This document shows, piece after piece, positions 48,286 to 58,518 of a stretch of DNA of 64,000 bases (within the stretch, counting starts at the first letter, position 1; every line of letters starts with the position of its first letter). The notes under the pieces are model-generated. The model was not told the DNA's origin and did no database searches. It was given only the letters and a program-made list of their open reading frames with translations. Location of the stretch: positions 4,586,001-4,650,000 of the forward strand of contig NC_135010.1 in NCBI RefSeq assembly GCF_051020985.1. Direction: 5' to 3'. The position numbers and the translations under genes were made by a program. The stretch is from Nomia melanderi. Lineage: Eukaryota > Arthropoda > Insecta > Hymenoptera > Halictidae.

Positions 48286-48900
48286 ATTCACTGAAATATT
48301 GGATACTATGAACGATGTTGTAATAGAGCCTATAGAATGCGAAGAGTTAATCGCTCGATTAAGAATTTTTTAATTTAAAGTTATTGAATTAATTTCCATA
48401 CGGATTTGGTAATGAGTTGAATGAATACTGAATTCTATGATCAAGTTAATATTTAAAGATATAAAGTAATATTCTAAATATATATTATTAATTACATTGA
48501 CCAAAAATCTGGTTATTATTAATATTAACTGGAAATTATTAATACCAATCGGATTTATCACATTAACCACATATGTACAATGGCAAAATTCAATTCAAAG
48601 AGTTATTTTAAATTGTGACTTGATTAAAGTTTTTTTATTTAAACTCGCATTTTAAAATAGCGGAGAACTTTGTTAAAGTTTTATTATTTGAAGTTCTCGT
48701 TATGTGTGCATCCGTTTATCCTCTTGTCGTATAATAATGAATAAGACTCATGAACATTTTTGCCTCAGTTAAAAAAAATCAATGTTATCCATCGCATACA
48801 AATCGAATCAAACAACTCCTTTTCTATTATAAATATTGTACCTATACAGTAAGTGTGTACCTACAATAAACAGAAAATTCTTTTGCATTCTATCAAATTA
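48286..48900. other. AT-rich DNA, no gene seen
   Basis: A 66-codon minus-strand frame (48370-48570) is Ile/Asn-rich and AT-driven. Confidence 0.55.
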
Positions 48901-49196
48901 TTAACCTCTTGTCTTACAATAATGTGTTAGACTCGCGATGAAAATTTTAATTAGAATTTAGGAAACGTAAATATTACTCAATTGCTTTTAATTCAAATTA
49001 AATATTATTCTTCTGTTATCAATTATTATATTGTAGGGCAAACATAGACATAGAATATCCATAAAATTTTTCTGTGTTTTCAATAAATTATTACTGACGA
49101 AGTTGTTGTATCGATCACAGTTGAAAAATAGATCAGCAAGCAATAAAATGAATTCGTTCAGCGTGGCGCGAATAAAATAGCACGGCAAGGGGTTAA
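48901..49196 (+). mobile_element. TTAA-flanked MITE, family B (296 bp)
   Basis: It begins TTAACCTCTTGTCTTACAAT and ends GCACGGCAAGGGGTTAA. GACTCGCGATGAAAATTTTAA in the left third matches the copies at 10008 and 33079. It is longer than they are, through extra sequence in the right half. Confidence 0.75.
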
Positions 49197-49660
49197 AGCG
49201 CGACGGGCGACTGGAGATAGTGTTGAATTGCAGAGTGTCACTAGAAGATTCTGTGTACCCTAGTCAAACCACCTTCAACCGGAAACAACAGGGTGGCACA
49301 AGGGTGCACGGTTAATTGTAAATCGGGCGAGAGCATGCGGGCCACGTACAATGTGCCGAATACATTACCAACGGTTTTGATATCGGCGGACGCGTTCTAC
49401 CGGACAGTTGTTTTGCTAATTTATGGTATAATTGATTCAATCCGCAAACAGGGAATTCTATACGTTGTTTACCGTTTGTTAACGCGAATCGGGGAACGAT
49501 TTCAATACATATCGCGACACGTGGAATTGATGATACACAGGGTATCGCGTAATTGGAAACAGATCCATAGTGTGATGATCCTAAACTAATTTGGAAAAAT
49601 CAGATACAATGTGAATTACACTTTTACCTCATTAACATTGTTTTTAACTATATTGACCTT
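49197..49660. other. GC-richer segment, no recognised gene
   Basis: A 98-codon plus-strand frame (49293-49589) has protein-like composition in its second half (GILYVVYRLLTRIGERFQYI), but no recognised domain, no strong splice signals and no homologue that I know. Confidence 0.35.
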
Positions 49661-50030
49661 CTGTTTTAATGGAGAAATTGTTTGGTTTATTTAATATTAT
49701 TTAATTTTATAAATATAAAAAATATATATATATTATTTAAATTTAATATTTATATATATTATTTAAATTTATTATTTATGATAACTAAAAAAACTGTTAT
49801 ATTTTTTAATATAATTTTTATACGGAAGACTAAGTTTCATTCTATCTTAATAAAGAAACCGTTTAGTTTATTTAATACTATTTAATACTATAAGTATAAA
49901 ATAATACCTACATATATATTCTTAAGTTATTATTTAATTTTAATATTCATCACAGTTAAAAGATACATGTATATACAATTTTCATACGAAAAGACTCTTT
50001 ACTGTTAATAATTTTGGAAGAAAATCGTAT
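49661..50030 (+). repeat. AT-rich direct duplication, 181-base spacing
   Basis: TTTGGTTTATTTAATATTAT (49681) recurs as TTTAGTTTATTTAATACTAT (49862), with similar sequence before (GAGAAATTG versus AAGAAACCG) and after. The interior contains ATATAT runs. Confidence 0.65.
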
Positions 50031-50363
50031 ATTCGCTGTAGAAATTTTACTGTAAGGATTAGGTATTCATAAATGTAAAAACATAATATTCTTCAACTAA
50101 TGTAAGATGTGCAATAATTACATTTATTAAATTTCATGTAAAGTCATTACCACAAATCTAATCCAATGCTACAAGAAGAAGGGTTGAAAATTAACGCATT
50201 TCATTTCCTAAGCCCATAAAATTATAAACAATTCTAAGTCGTAAAAATTCTTATTATTTACTATTTTTAAAAATGATTTATTATATAAATAATCTTAATA
50301 TCATCAAGTTATATATCTTCAAATTGTAACAATTAATTGATAGAAACGTAAAATTTATTAACT
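50031..50363. other. AT-rich DNA, no gene seen
   Basis: Nothing supported. Confidence 0.6.
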
Positions 50364-50559
50364 GCATTATTAATGATATTACTACAATTTGGTAACTGTA
50401 TTATTAATTACATTACTACAATTTAGTAATTGTATTATTAATTGCATTACTACAATTTAGTAATTCTATTATTAATTACATTACTATAATTCATTAACTG
50501 CATGATTAGTCATGGTATTACAATTTATTAATTGTACTATCAATTACATTACTACAACC
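50364..50559 (+). repeat. Minisatellite, 34-base unit x 5.8
   Basis: The unit begins GTATTATTAATTACATTACT and ends ACAATTTAGTAATT. Five full 34-base copies and a 26-base partial copy follow without a gap. Copies 2 and 3 differ at a single position. Confidence 0.95.
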
Positions 50560-51278
50560 TAACTATAATTCAACGAGTATTAGACACAGTCCTAAGCAAA
50601 CATTCAATTCTCGTGTGACAACTCTCAGTGACTTAGCATCTATCGTTACAAATCCTCAGAGTTCACGCGATCCATTATAACCCAGTGTTCTCCAACTGAC
50701 AATGAGTCGCCTAATTAAACAGCCGAGTCTCCATTTAATGATACTTTCTGTCACAGAAATAAAAAAAGCAAATGTCGATCGTCCACGCGAAGCTATACAC
50801 GCAATCTCGGTGTCGCGTCGATGGCGTCCATTTCATCTCCTCCACCTGATCCTCCTCCTGTCGAGCTCTCAAGGTTCGTTAAACGGATTTGTGCCCTGGA
50901 ATTTCGAAGTTACATCCGCAATTCCGACCGAAGTTTCAGGGCAAGCGTTAATAATTGCATTAATTACTCGCGCCACTTGCAGTCGTCGGAATCATCGGGA
51001 TCCGAACTTCATAATTGAGCGAAATGATTCACGGAGCGCTCCCTTCGCTCTTCTTCAATGGTACTTAAAAGTTGAGATTACGCCTCATTATTCCCGCGCG
51101 ATAGTCATTTCATTCCAACGAATTCGCTAGTGGACGTTTTCTGTTTTATCGTTCCAGTCGATTCGGTTGCTTCTTAGAATTACATAAGTATGTAGATCGT
51201 TTGAATGGTAAGACGGAGATCGCAGAATGGATTACAAGGATTTTTTATTTTTATATTATTTTAGTTTGGTTTTGATCA
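50560..51278. other. No recognised gene; GC-richer at 50640-51130
   Basis: A 142-codon plus-strand frame (50702-51130) and a 65-codon frame inside it are open. The longer one shows no domain, signal peptide or clear splice sites. I cannot exclude a small gene, but I see no positive evidence. Confidence 0.35.
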
Positions 51279-51345
51279 TATTATTATTATTATTATTATT
51301 ATTGTTATTATTATTGTTATTATTATTATTATTGTTATTATGTTA
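51279..51345. repeat. (TTA)n microsatellite
   Basis: TTA/TTG trinucleotide run of about 22 units with further short runs to 51420. It creates a poly-leucine frame (51227-51454) that is not a real gene. Confidence 0.9.
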
Positions 51346-52379
51346 CTTTGAATTTATTTTTAGTATATTATTATTATGTTATTTTGGTTTTATTCTTAGT
51401 ATATTATTATTATATTATTATAGTTTTATTCATAAGATAGTAATTTGCTCGTAATTAGAAAATACATCGATAACCTCTTATAGTCTTATGACTCAGAATA
51501 GAAATGTTTACACTAAATAATATATAAGTATACCACAAATGAGAAATCCGGAGAACATTAAAAAATTAAAAAATTAGATTTTGTTTTGATCAGTATTTAA
51601 TCGTGTTAATGTTGAATAAATTCGAGTTTTTAATTATTTTTAAAATAAATAAATAATTATTAGGAACAACAGTAACTGATTTCTAAACATTGTATTGTAA
51701 AATTTGTATTTCTGTGGTATTTTATCGTAACATATTCAATAATTTACTAAATACATTAAAGAGAAATTCATTGTATTATGGTAAATTCAACAGGTGTTTC
51801 AGCAGGAAGATTTTTTTACGTTTATCTTATGTACATTCATCAAAGTAAAATATTTTATTTGTATGTATATGATATCAGCAATCATTTATAAAAGCAGCAG
51901 ATTAGCAGTTAACCATACTCTTATTAGCAATCCTCTAATCACATGCACGACAGTTAATTAATTTCCTGACACGATATCCTTAAGCGACGATAATCACACG
52001 TTAATTACTGGGCGGTTCTTGTGGACAATCTATTGGCTTCATAGCGCATTCCAGCTTGGCAGATACCTGTATGTATCTCACCATCGCTGGTATATAGGGC
52101 GTTTTAACGTTGATAATTGCGGTGAATTTTGCGGCAAACGGAATGCGTGAACCGTCAAAATTAATTGTTCACCGGACAACCGTGTTTCGTTACCAAGGAA
52201 AAATGTGATAAACTCTCCTGTCCGCAATTCCATCATGAACCCTGCGAAACAATTATTCATTTATTCATTAACTTACCAAATACAACAACTAAATACTACA
52301 CTGTTTAATAGTTAGTAATACAATTTACAAAATGAATATCTTTCGTGGATATTATTGTAGGATTATCGATCAGCTGTCG
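51346..52379. other. No gene seen; GC-richer at 51990-52250
   Basis: A 60-codon minus-strand frame (52078-52260) lies in the GC-richer patch and has no recognised domain; a conserved non-coding element is equally likely. Confidence 0.4.
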
Positions 52380-52640
52380 GTCATTCTGACATAAACAACC
52401 GAAAGAGTGAGTGACAGAGAGAACGAGTGAAAAAGAGTGCGAATGTAAATAAGAATGAGAGCGAGACATTAGAGGCGATGACCGCGGGGTTCGTGTGTGT
52501 GAGTATGTGAATGAGTGCTGGTGTATTGGGAGGGATGCATGGAGAAAGGCGCCTTTTGTTTCTGGCCTTTTGCTTTTTGTCTTTTGCCATTTTGATTTCG
52601 TGTCGTGTGTGAGAATTGCGAGTTGGAGCAAACGAATTAA
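52380..52640. repeat. Purine-rich (minus strand CACTC-rich) low-complexity block
   Basis: The minus strand is rich in TCTC, CACTC, ACACAC and TCAC words and resembles the plus strand of 2940-3270 in composition. The two minus-strand frames (108 and 69 codons) are Ser/His/Thr-rich low-complexity. Confidence 0.4.
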
Positions 52641-53440
52641 TACAGAGAGTATTGAGAGAGAATTGTGAGCGTTACGAGTATTTAATTATAAACTGATATT
52701 AAACTTGAGATTTACTTAAAACCTTGCCCTTGATTAATTATAAATCCCACATTATTTTTATAGCACAATACAATTTTCCACGTAAAAATGAAACAAACTT
52801 GAGTAATGTTTAATATATTTAATGACAAACGATTACGCTTGAAATATTCAATTAGTAACCACGATTAAAAATAACACTTTTGAACCGATATATAATTGTA
52901 ATTAACAGATAATAATTAGTAGGGGAGCAGCTCACTCGCAGATTAAATGTTAATATTAGGTCTACCGGAAGGTTCTGTCGGATGTCATCTCAAGTTTCCA
53001 AAGATAAGTCATTCTACAGAAATGGAATCCGCAAATTACCATCACGCTGGGAAAGGTCATTAGCAACGATGGGAATTATATCGTTCAGTAAATATGAATA
53101 AACCCATTGGAACTATATTATCCACTTTTCCTTTTTTATTTTCATGCGATTACTGTTTCAGATTTAAGAGGAAATTTAGTTAATTTATCAAGAGCAAAGG
53201 CCGTCAAAGCCTTTTTCAGTAATATTAGGCTACTTAACACCATGTTTCTTCACTTTGCCATTAAATAATAAAACGTTTCCAACACCTTAGACACTATCAT
53301 TCTTCAAGAACCGGAATCGAAACAGATATAAATTGTAACCATATTGCATATTTTATTTTTCATTTCTTTACTTGTGAAATATTATGTTATATTTGTACTC
53401 TCATCTATTCATTTGATTACATCGCTGTACTAAATATATA
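52641..53440. other. AT-rich DNA, no gene seen
   Basis: Nothing supported. Confidence 0.6.
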
Positions 53441-53810
53441 CAGTGGCGTTCAAAACTTCCTAGCCAGATCGTTTTTGGAACTGTTCTTACACAATAATGA
53501 CTTAAAAATTTTTCTGCGATTATGGCATATAAACGATATATTGCATAAGAGGATACTGTAAAAAAATCAACACCCTCTATTCTTTATATATGTATCTTTA
53601 GAAATAAATAAATAAATATTAATAAACTTTTAAACACGCCAATTTAGTTATTCTTGAAATGACACAACTATGAAAATAAAACAGTACGGTTTCGTTTGTA
53701 GCATTCATTCATATAAATGTCCTTATTTATTATATTAACAAAAATTCCTTTAAACTCGTCCCATCGAAGGAAAATTCCAAAAACGATCCACGAACTTTTC
53801 AACGCCACTG
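53441..53810 (+). mobile_element. Tc1/mariner-type MITE with long inverted ends (370 bp)
   Basis: It begins CAGTGGCGTTCAAAACTTCC and ends GAACTTTTCAACGCCACTG; both ends also carry ATCGTTTTTGGAA further in, so the inverted ends run to about 36-40 bases with some mismatches. TA flanks both sides (53439-53440, 53811-53812), as expected for Tc1/mariner insertion. The interior is AT-rich with no transposase frame, so this is a non-autonomous element. Confidence 0.9.
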
Positions 53811-54445
53811 TATACACAAGAGAATGGAGCCATTAGATATTATCCTATCCATTTCTTCAATTTTTATGCAAGATACTGATCGTTAACTTGCTTACCGACG
53901 CTATTGTGAACCGCTATTCCGATTCCACATAACAGTTTCAAGAGCCGAAACCGATATCAACTGTTTTCAAACCCTGGTCTGTCCGGCTGTTCCATGATTT
54001 CAGTTACGAAACAGTCCGTGGAACACGAGACGGCGGTTTCCCGAAAGCGACCGGTCTCTCGAAACGAAGTCTAGGCGTCGATTTCCATAACAGACCTCAA
54101 CAGCGTTCCCGGCGCATGCATATTAACTCTCTCACCTTGATCTAAAATTTATGATGCCGTCACGTAGCTTCAATTGAACACAGTGGAACCGACCAACCGA
54201 TGCGACGCCTAGAAAGGGAGCCGAAGAAAAAAAAGAAGAGGAATGAAATGTTCCTGGAGAGAAAACGAAGGAAGTACATGAAAATTAATCGTGGCTTCCC
54301 TTTGACGCTTATAAACAATCGGGTCAGAATCGCAGGCCACGGACGGAACACCACTTTCGATTTGCATTTCAAAGTGAACCGTGACGGTGCTCGGGTACTA
54401 TTAACCCTTTCGTCCCGAATGGTACACATAGGTACCACGAACACT
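53811..54445. other. No recognised gene; GC-richer segment with a stray TTAA-element end at 54401
   Basis: Frames on both strands (- 54160-54474, 104 codons; + 54200-54457, 85 codons) overlap without a recognised domain. TTAACCCTTTCGTCCCGAAT at 54401 mirrors the end at 42975-43005. Confidence 0.4.
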
Positions 54446-54694
54446 TTAACACGTTGAATGCCGAACGATTTCATAAAGTAAGATACACGAAATGGAAAAT
54501 AATGGAATATTCAATCAGTCGATTTCATTGCATTATTATTATTGCACGTTCGTCTAGCTGAATGTCACCGCATTCGGTAGCATTATTAATAATATAAACA
54601 TGTTTTCAAATGATCATCGTTTAATTGTGGAAACTATAGTAATTTTGGTTTGGTTGGGGGACACCGATGGTCGCCATTGCATTCAACGGGTTAA
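54446..54694 (+). mobile_element. TTAA-flanked MITE, family E (249 bp)
   Basis: It begins TTAACACGTTGAATGCCG and ends CATTGCATTCAACGGGTTAA; the ends are inverted repeats of about 16 bases with one mismatch. No other complete copy was seen in this window. No coding capacity. Confidence 0.75.
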
Positions 54695-55635
54695 ATTACC
54701 GGTAAGCTTTAAAATGCCTTCACACTAAAAGTACAGAACAATTAGAATGGCTTATTTCTAATTTTTTATAAAAATTAGAACAATACGTTTCTTGAGGCTC
54801 AAAGGGTCTCCTAAGCTTGTAAGAAGGTTATTTGTGTAGGCATAAAATAAGTGAAAAGGTTAAAAATTAATTAACCTAACAAAATTGTAGTTAAAGGTAT
54901 GATAATTTGGATAGGTTGAGTTTTATCTTTGCACTAGCTTATGTGAGTGTTTTAAAAAGTTTGATAAAAAGGTAAGTAAATGCTGTTAAATTAAAATAAT
55001 TTGTAACATGATAAATAAAAATTACTATTAGTAATGTTATAAATATTGTTATATTTTACTAGAATCTCGTTTTTCATTTTAAGCGTAAGTATTATTAGTA
55101 GTATACAAATTTTATTGGGAACGTTGGGTTCTAACTCACAGTTTGAGAAATTTTGATTTGTGTAAATACGCCATCCATATCTTCGTAATTACTTATTCAA
55201 ATGAAGTTTTGTTAAGAACGTAATGAATCTCTTTTACTGAAAAATTCATTATTTCTCTATTTTTCACACGCCATACAATTATTAATAACATTCCCTGCAA
55301 CACTCATCACTGTACATTTACATATAAAGCACAAATGAATCGTTAATGACCCCTTAATACCAGTCGTATGATCAAAATGTCACTACACCAATTAAGGTCT
55401 AACATCATTAGTTCGTGTCATTCATGTGATTTACTCACATAAATCATGACATATGAAAATGTTATGCTACGTCTAACCAAATCTTCAAACATTTCTAGGA
55501 CACGACAACTAGTGATTAAAAGATCTTATATTTCTTCTAAATAAATAAATAAATAAATAAATACAAACATAAAACGTTCGTATTATAACATTCGAATAAA
55601 CATTAGAAATAAATTCACTGGAAAAAGGTAAATAG
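54695..55635. other. AT-rich DNA with (AAAT)n at 55538-55563
   Basis: An AAAT tetranucleotide run of about 6.5 units lies at 55538-55563. Nothing else is supported. Confidence 0.6.
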
Positions 55636-55906
55636 TTAACCCCTTATCCTATGATTTCATTCATAACTTATATAATAACTAATAATAATAATGATAATAA
55701 TAATAAGTTTGTTATTAAGAATTTACTAAAAACAAAAAGAATTACAGGCTTATCTATATCCACGTTTACATTAAAACACAATAATTGACAACAGAAAGGC
55801 AACATTCAATTTGAACTCAAATGAATCGAGACACATTTATTATCGTTAAATTCCCTGTGAAATCTTCCTCATCAATCTGACACGATATTGTGTGACAAGA
55901 GATTAA
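55636..55906 (+). mobile_element. TTAA-flanked MITE, family B (271 bp)
   Basis: It begins TTAACCCCTTATCCTATGAT and ends GTGTGACAAGAGATTAA. The left third matches 58269-58518 and 4647 (CCTATGATTTC). An AATAAT run has expanded inside. Confidence 0.65.
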
Positions 55907-56920
55907 ACGAAACAATCAACATACAGTGAAATTAAATTTAATATGATGGAATGAAAGTCGTCATTGATCTTTTAAAAATGCGCCAACACTTTTCGTCCAA
56001 CTTAACATATTTCTTTTCAGTTCGCGTCGATGATCCTGACAATACTCTCAACGGACAGCAAAGAAAATATACGATCATTTATTTCAACAACGGTATCCAT
56101 CGTAGAGATTTCAATCTGCGAGAACGCCTGCGAGAATCACTTTAATTGCAGGCACTTAATCGCGAGACGCTGCCGTCGGAAGTTTTCTTAGATCCGAAAG
56201 GAGTAAGATCAACGATTTCGACGACGCAAAAATTTTAATCCGGACGGGCTTTATTTTTTTTGTTTTCTTTTTACACAAGAGTGAGAGAGAGAGAGAGAGA
56301 GAGGGAGGGAGTGAGAAAGTCCTCGTCCAGCGACCTAATCTAAATGCAAATGCTATTAACGTTAAATATAGGCGCACAAAGAAACGGTAATGAGATTCGT
56401 CCGCGATCTCGATACCGTTCCAGCGTCCACCGGCGGAATTAATGATGTAAATCACTTACGTTTCTGATAGTGCCAACTTTTCGCGATGTAAGTGCGGACG
56501 GTAATTACCGTCAGTCCACCGTTCACGGTCGTCTTTCTGTTCCAGCCGCTTTCTGACCGGTAATTGAGAAAAATTACTTATCGGTCGGCCGCTTCTTCGA
56601 GGGCCCAATTATTCCCCGCTCGCCGACTTTCGCGTCTGTTTACCGTCTTCGCAGCAATTTACGTGTCCTCGAGAATTTCTTTTTTTCCATGGGAGAATCT
56701 ATTTTAGTGGTACGCTAGGGTTACGGTTATTGAGATATTACAGGTAACTAGGTGGCTCGAGCAATTGAAGTTTTCTAACTGTTATTTTTAGCGTGTAATC
56801 GTTTGGATAATAATCGGTTTGTGGATTTTATATATTTTTAGAATTTGCAAGTTTATGATGTTGCAGCTTTATTCTTGATTTACTAATATCTTTAAGGGAA
56901 TTATACTTATCTGATACAGT
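55907..56920. other. No recognised gene; (GA)n at 56282-56303 and a GC-richer patch at 56400-56680
   Basis: A GA dinucleotide run of about 11 units at 56282-56303 continues as GGGAGGGAG. A 99-codon minus-strand frame (56156-56455) crosses it and is a poly-Ser/Leu by-product. The GC-richer patch has no recognised frame. Confidence 0.5.
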
Positions 56921-57360
56921 AACTTGGAGAAACTGGAGGCACAGTTTTTTTGTAGTAATTTCGTGAAACTAGGATTATATTTTTATTTTATATTGATTTA
57001 GAGAAGCTGGGGCATAGATTTTTCTGTAGTATTTGGAGAAGTTAGATTCATATACCTATGATTCTAGGATAGCTTTGTGTAGAAACTTAGAGAAATTAGA
57101 GTCATAGTTTTTTGTAATAATTTGGAGAAATTGAAATCACAGTTTCTTTCTATAGCAATTTGGAGAAATTAAAATCATAGTTTTCTTCTATATTTGTTTG
57201 AAGAAATTAGAGTAATAGATTTCTTCTGTATTAATTTCGAGAGGCTAGAATTATAAACTTTCTCTACTGTATTTCGAGAAACGAGAATCACAATTTTCGT
57301 CTATATTAATTTGGAGAAACTAGTCATAGTTTCTCCCTAGTAATTTCGAAAAACTATTAT
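56921..57360 (+). repeat. Degenerate minisatellite, about 38-base units
   Basis: Units built on ATTTGGAGAAATTAGAATCA followed by TAGTTTTCTTCTATAGTA recur about ten times with a spacing of roughly 38 bases (for example 57121 and 57159). Copies differ at many positions, so the array is old. Confidence 0.75.
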
Positions 57361-58268
57361 CAAAGGACAGACTATACTCTACGAGGAATCTTATCACAAA
57401 AAATAATAACGCTTTCATTAAAATAGCTCATATTATCAAATATATTAAGTTCCAAAACATTCTATTTTACAAATACCTAAAATCCACAGTCCCCTTGTCA
57501 AACAAATGCGTCCCCACAGTTCCCCACAATTCCGCGTGGCGCCAAAAATATTTCGAATTAATTTCATCAGAGGGAGTACAGGGTCCATCAGTTGATTCTG
57601 CACGATTGCACATCCGCGATTTCCAATTTCGTAGGAAAATCACGCGGTATCGAACCATTGAATGACGAGTACACTGCTGGACCGGCGCGAAGCAACGGGA
57701 AGGTTACGGCCGAAGTGTAGGACCAGCCAGGGAATGCTCGCGAACGTCAAACAATGGCGGAACGCGGCGCAATGGGCGCGAACGTTTCGCGCACTGTCCC
57801 GACAGGTCGCACGCATTCAGAGTTAACGAAGCGTGCTTCAGGCCGGCGGTGAACTCTGTTGCTTTTTCGAGAATCAGTGCATTGACGGCAGTCGCGAGGA
57901 CTATTTTTCTTCTCCCTTTTTTTTCACGCAGACGAGACGTTTTTATTATTTTCGAGGGTAACACGCCTGACATCTTTTCCCTCATTATTTATCTAGTAGG
58001 GTGCTGTATAACCCGAGAGATGTGTTTCACGTTATAGAGGTGACGCGTTACATGAACCTAAGAATGCTAGAAATTGCAATTACATATTCTTTTTTAGTAA
58101 GGGATGATAACTTGCTTTTAATTTTAAGGTAGTAGAAATGGTAAAGTTGGTCATTTTATGTATAGAATAAGGAACGGTATAAAGGGAGATCAAACTGAAG
58201 TCTAATCAGTAGAATCATTATGCAAACTTTAGTTTTTAAGAATGTAATTAAGAAAATAGGTAGATAGA
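57361..58268. other. No recognised gene; CpG-rich island at 57660-57900
   Basis: CpG-rich with open frames on both strands (- 57704-57985, + 57849-58037), none recognised. It could be a regulatory element or an alternative promoter. Confidence 0.4.
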
Positions 58269-58518
58269 TTAACCCCTTGGCCTATGATTTCTTTCTCAAC
58301 TCTGATCGACACGGCTACTTCATCATTAATAATTTATTGGAAAAAAGAAAAATTCTAAGCATATGTTATACCTGTATTTCTTTTTAAGTATAATAGTTGA
58401 TTACAAGGGAATAATATTTACTTCGAATTCGAATGAACTGAATAACATATATATTTGTTGAATCACGTTGAAAATCTTCACCACGAGTCTCATTCGTTGT
58501 TGTAGAACAAGGTGTTAA
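58269..58518 (+). mobile_element. TTAA-flanked MITE, family B (250 bp)
   Basis: It begins TTAACCCCTTGGCCTATGAT and ends GTAGAACAAGGTGTTAA. CATTAATAATTTATTGGAAA and CTTCACCACGAGTCTC tie it to 4647-5152 and 15823-16090. Confidence 0.75.

Noticed and set aside
50702..51130. 142-codon plus-strand frame
   Set aside because: No domain, signal peptide or splice signal could be recognised, and it lies in a GC-richer island like others that are open on several frames.
51227..51454. 75-codon leucine-rich frame resembling a membrane protein
   Set aside because: It is a translation of the TTA microsatellite.
56156..56455. 99-codon minus-strand frame with a Ser/Leu run
   Set aside because: The run is the GA microsatellite read on the other strand; nothing else supports a gene.
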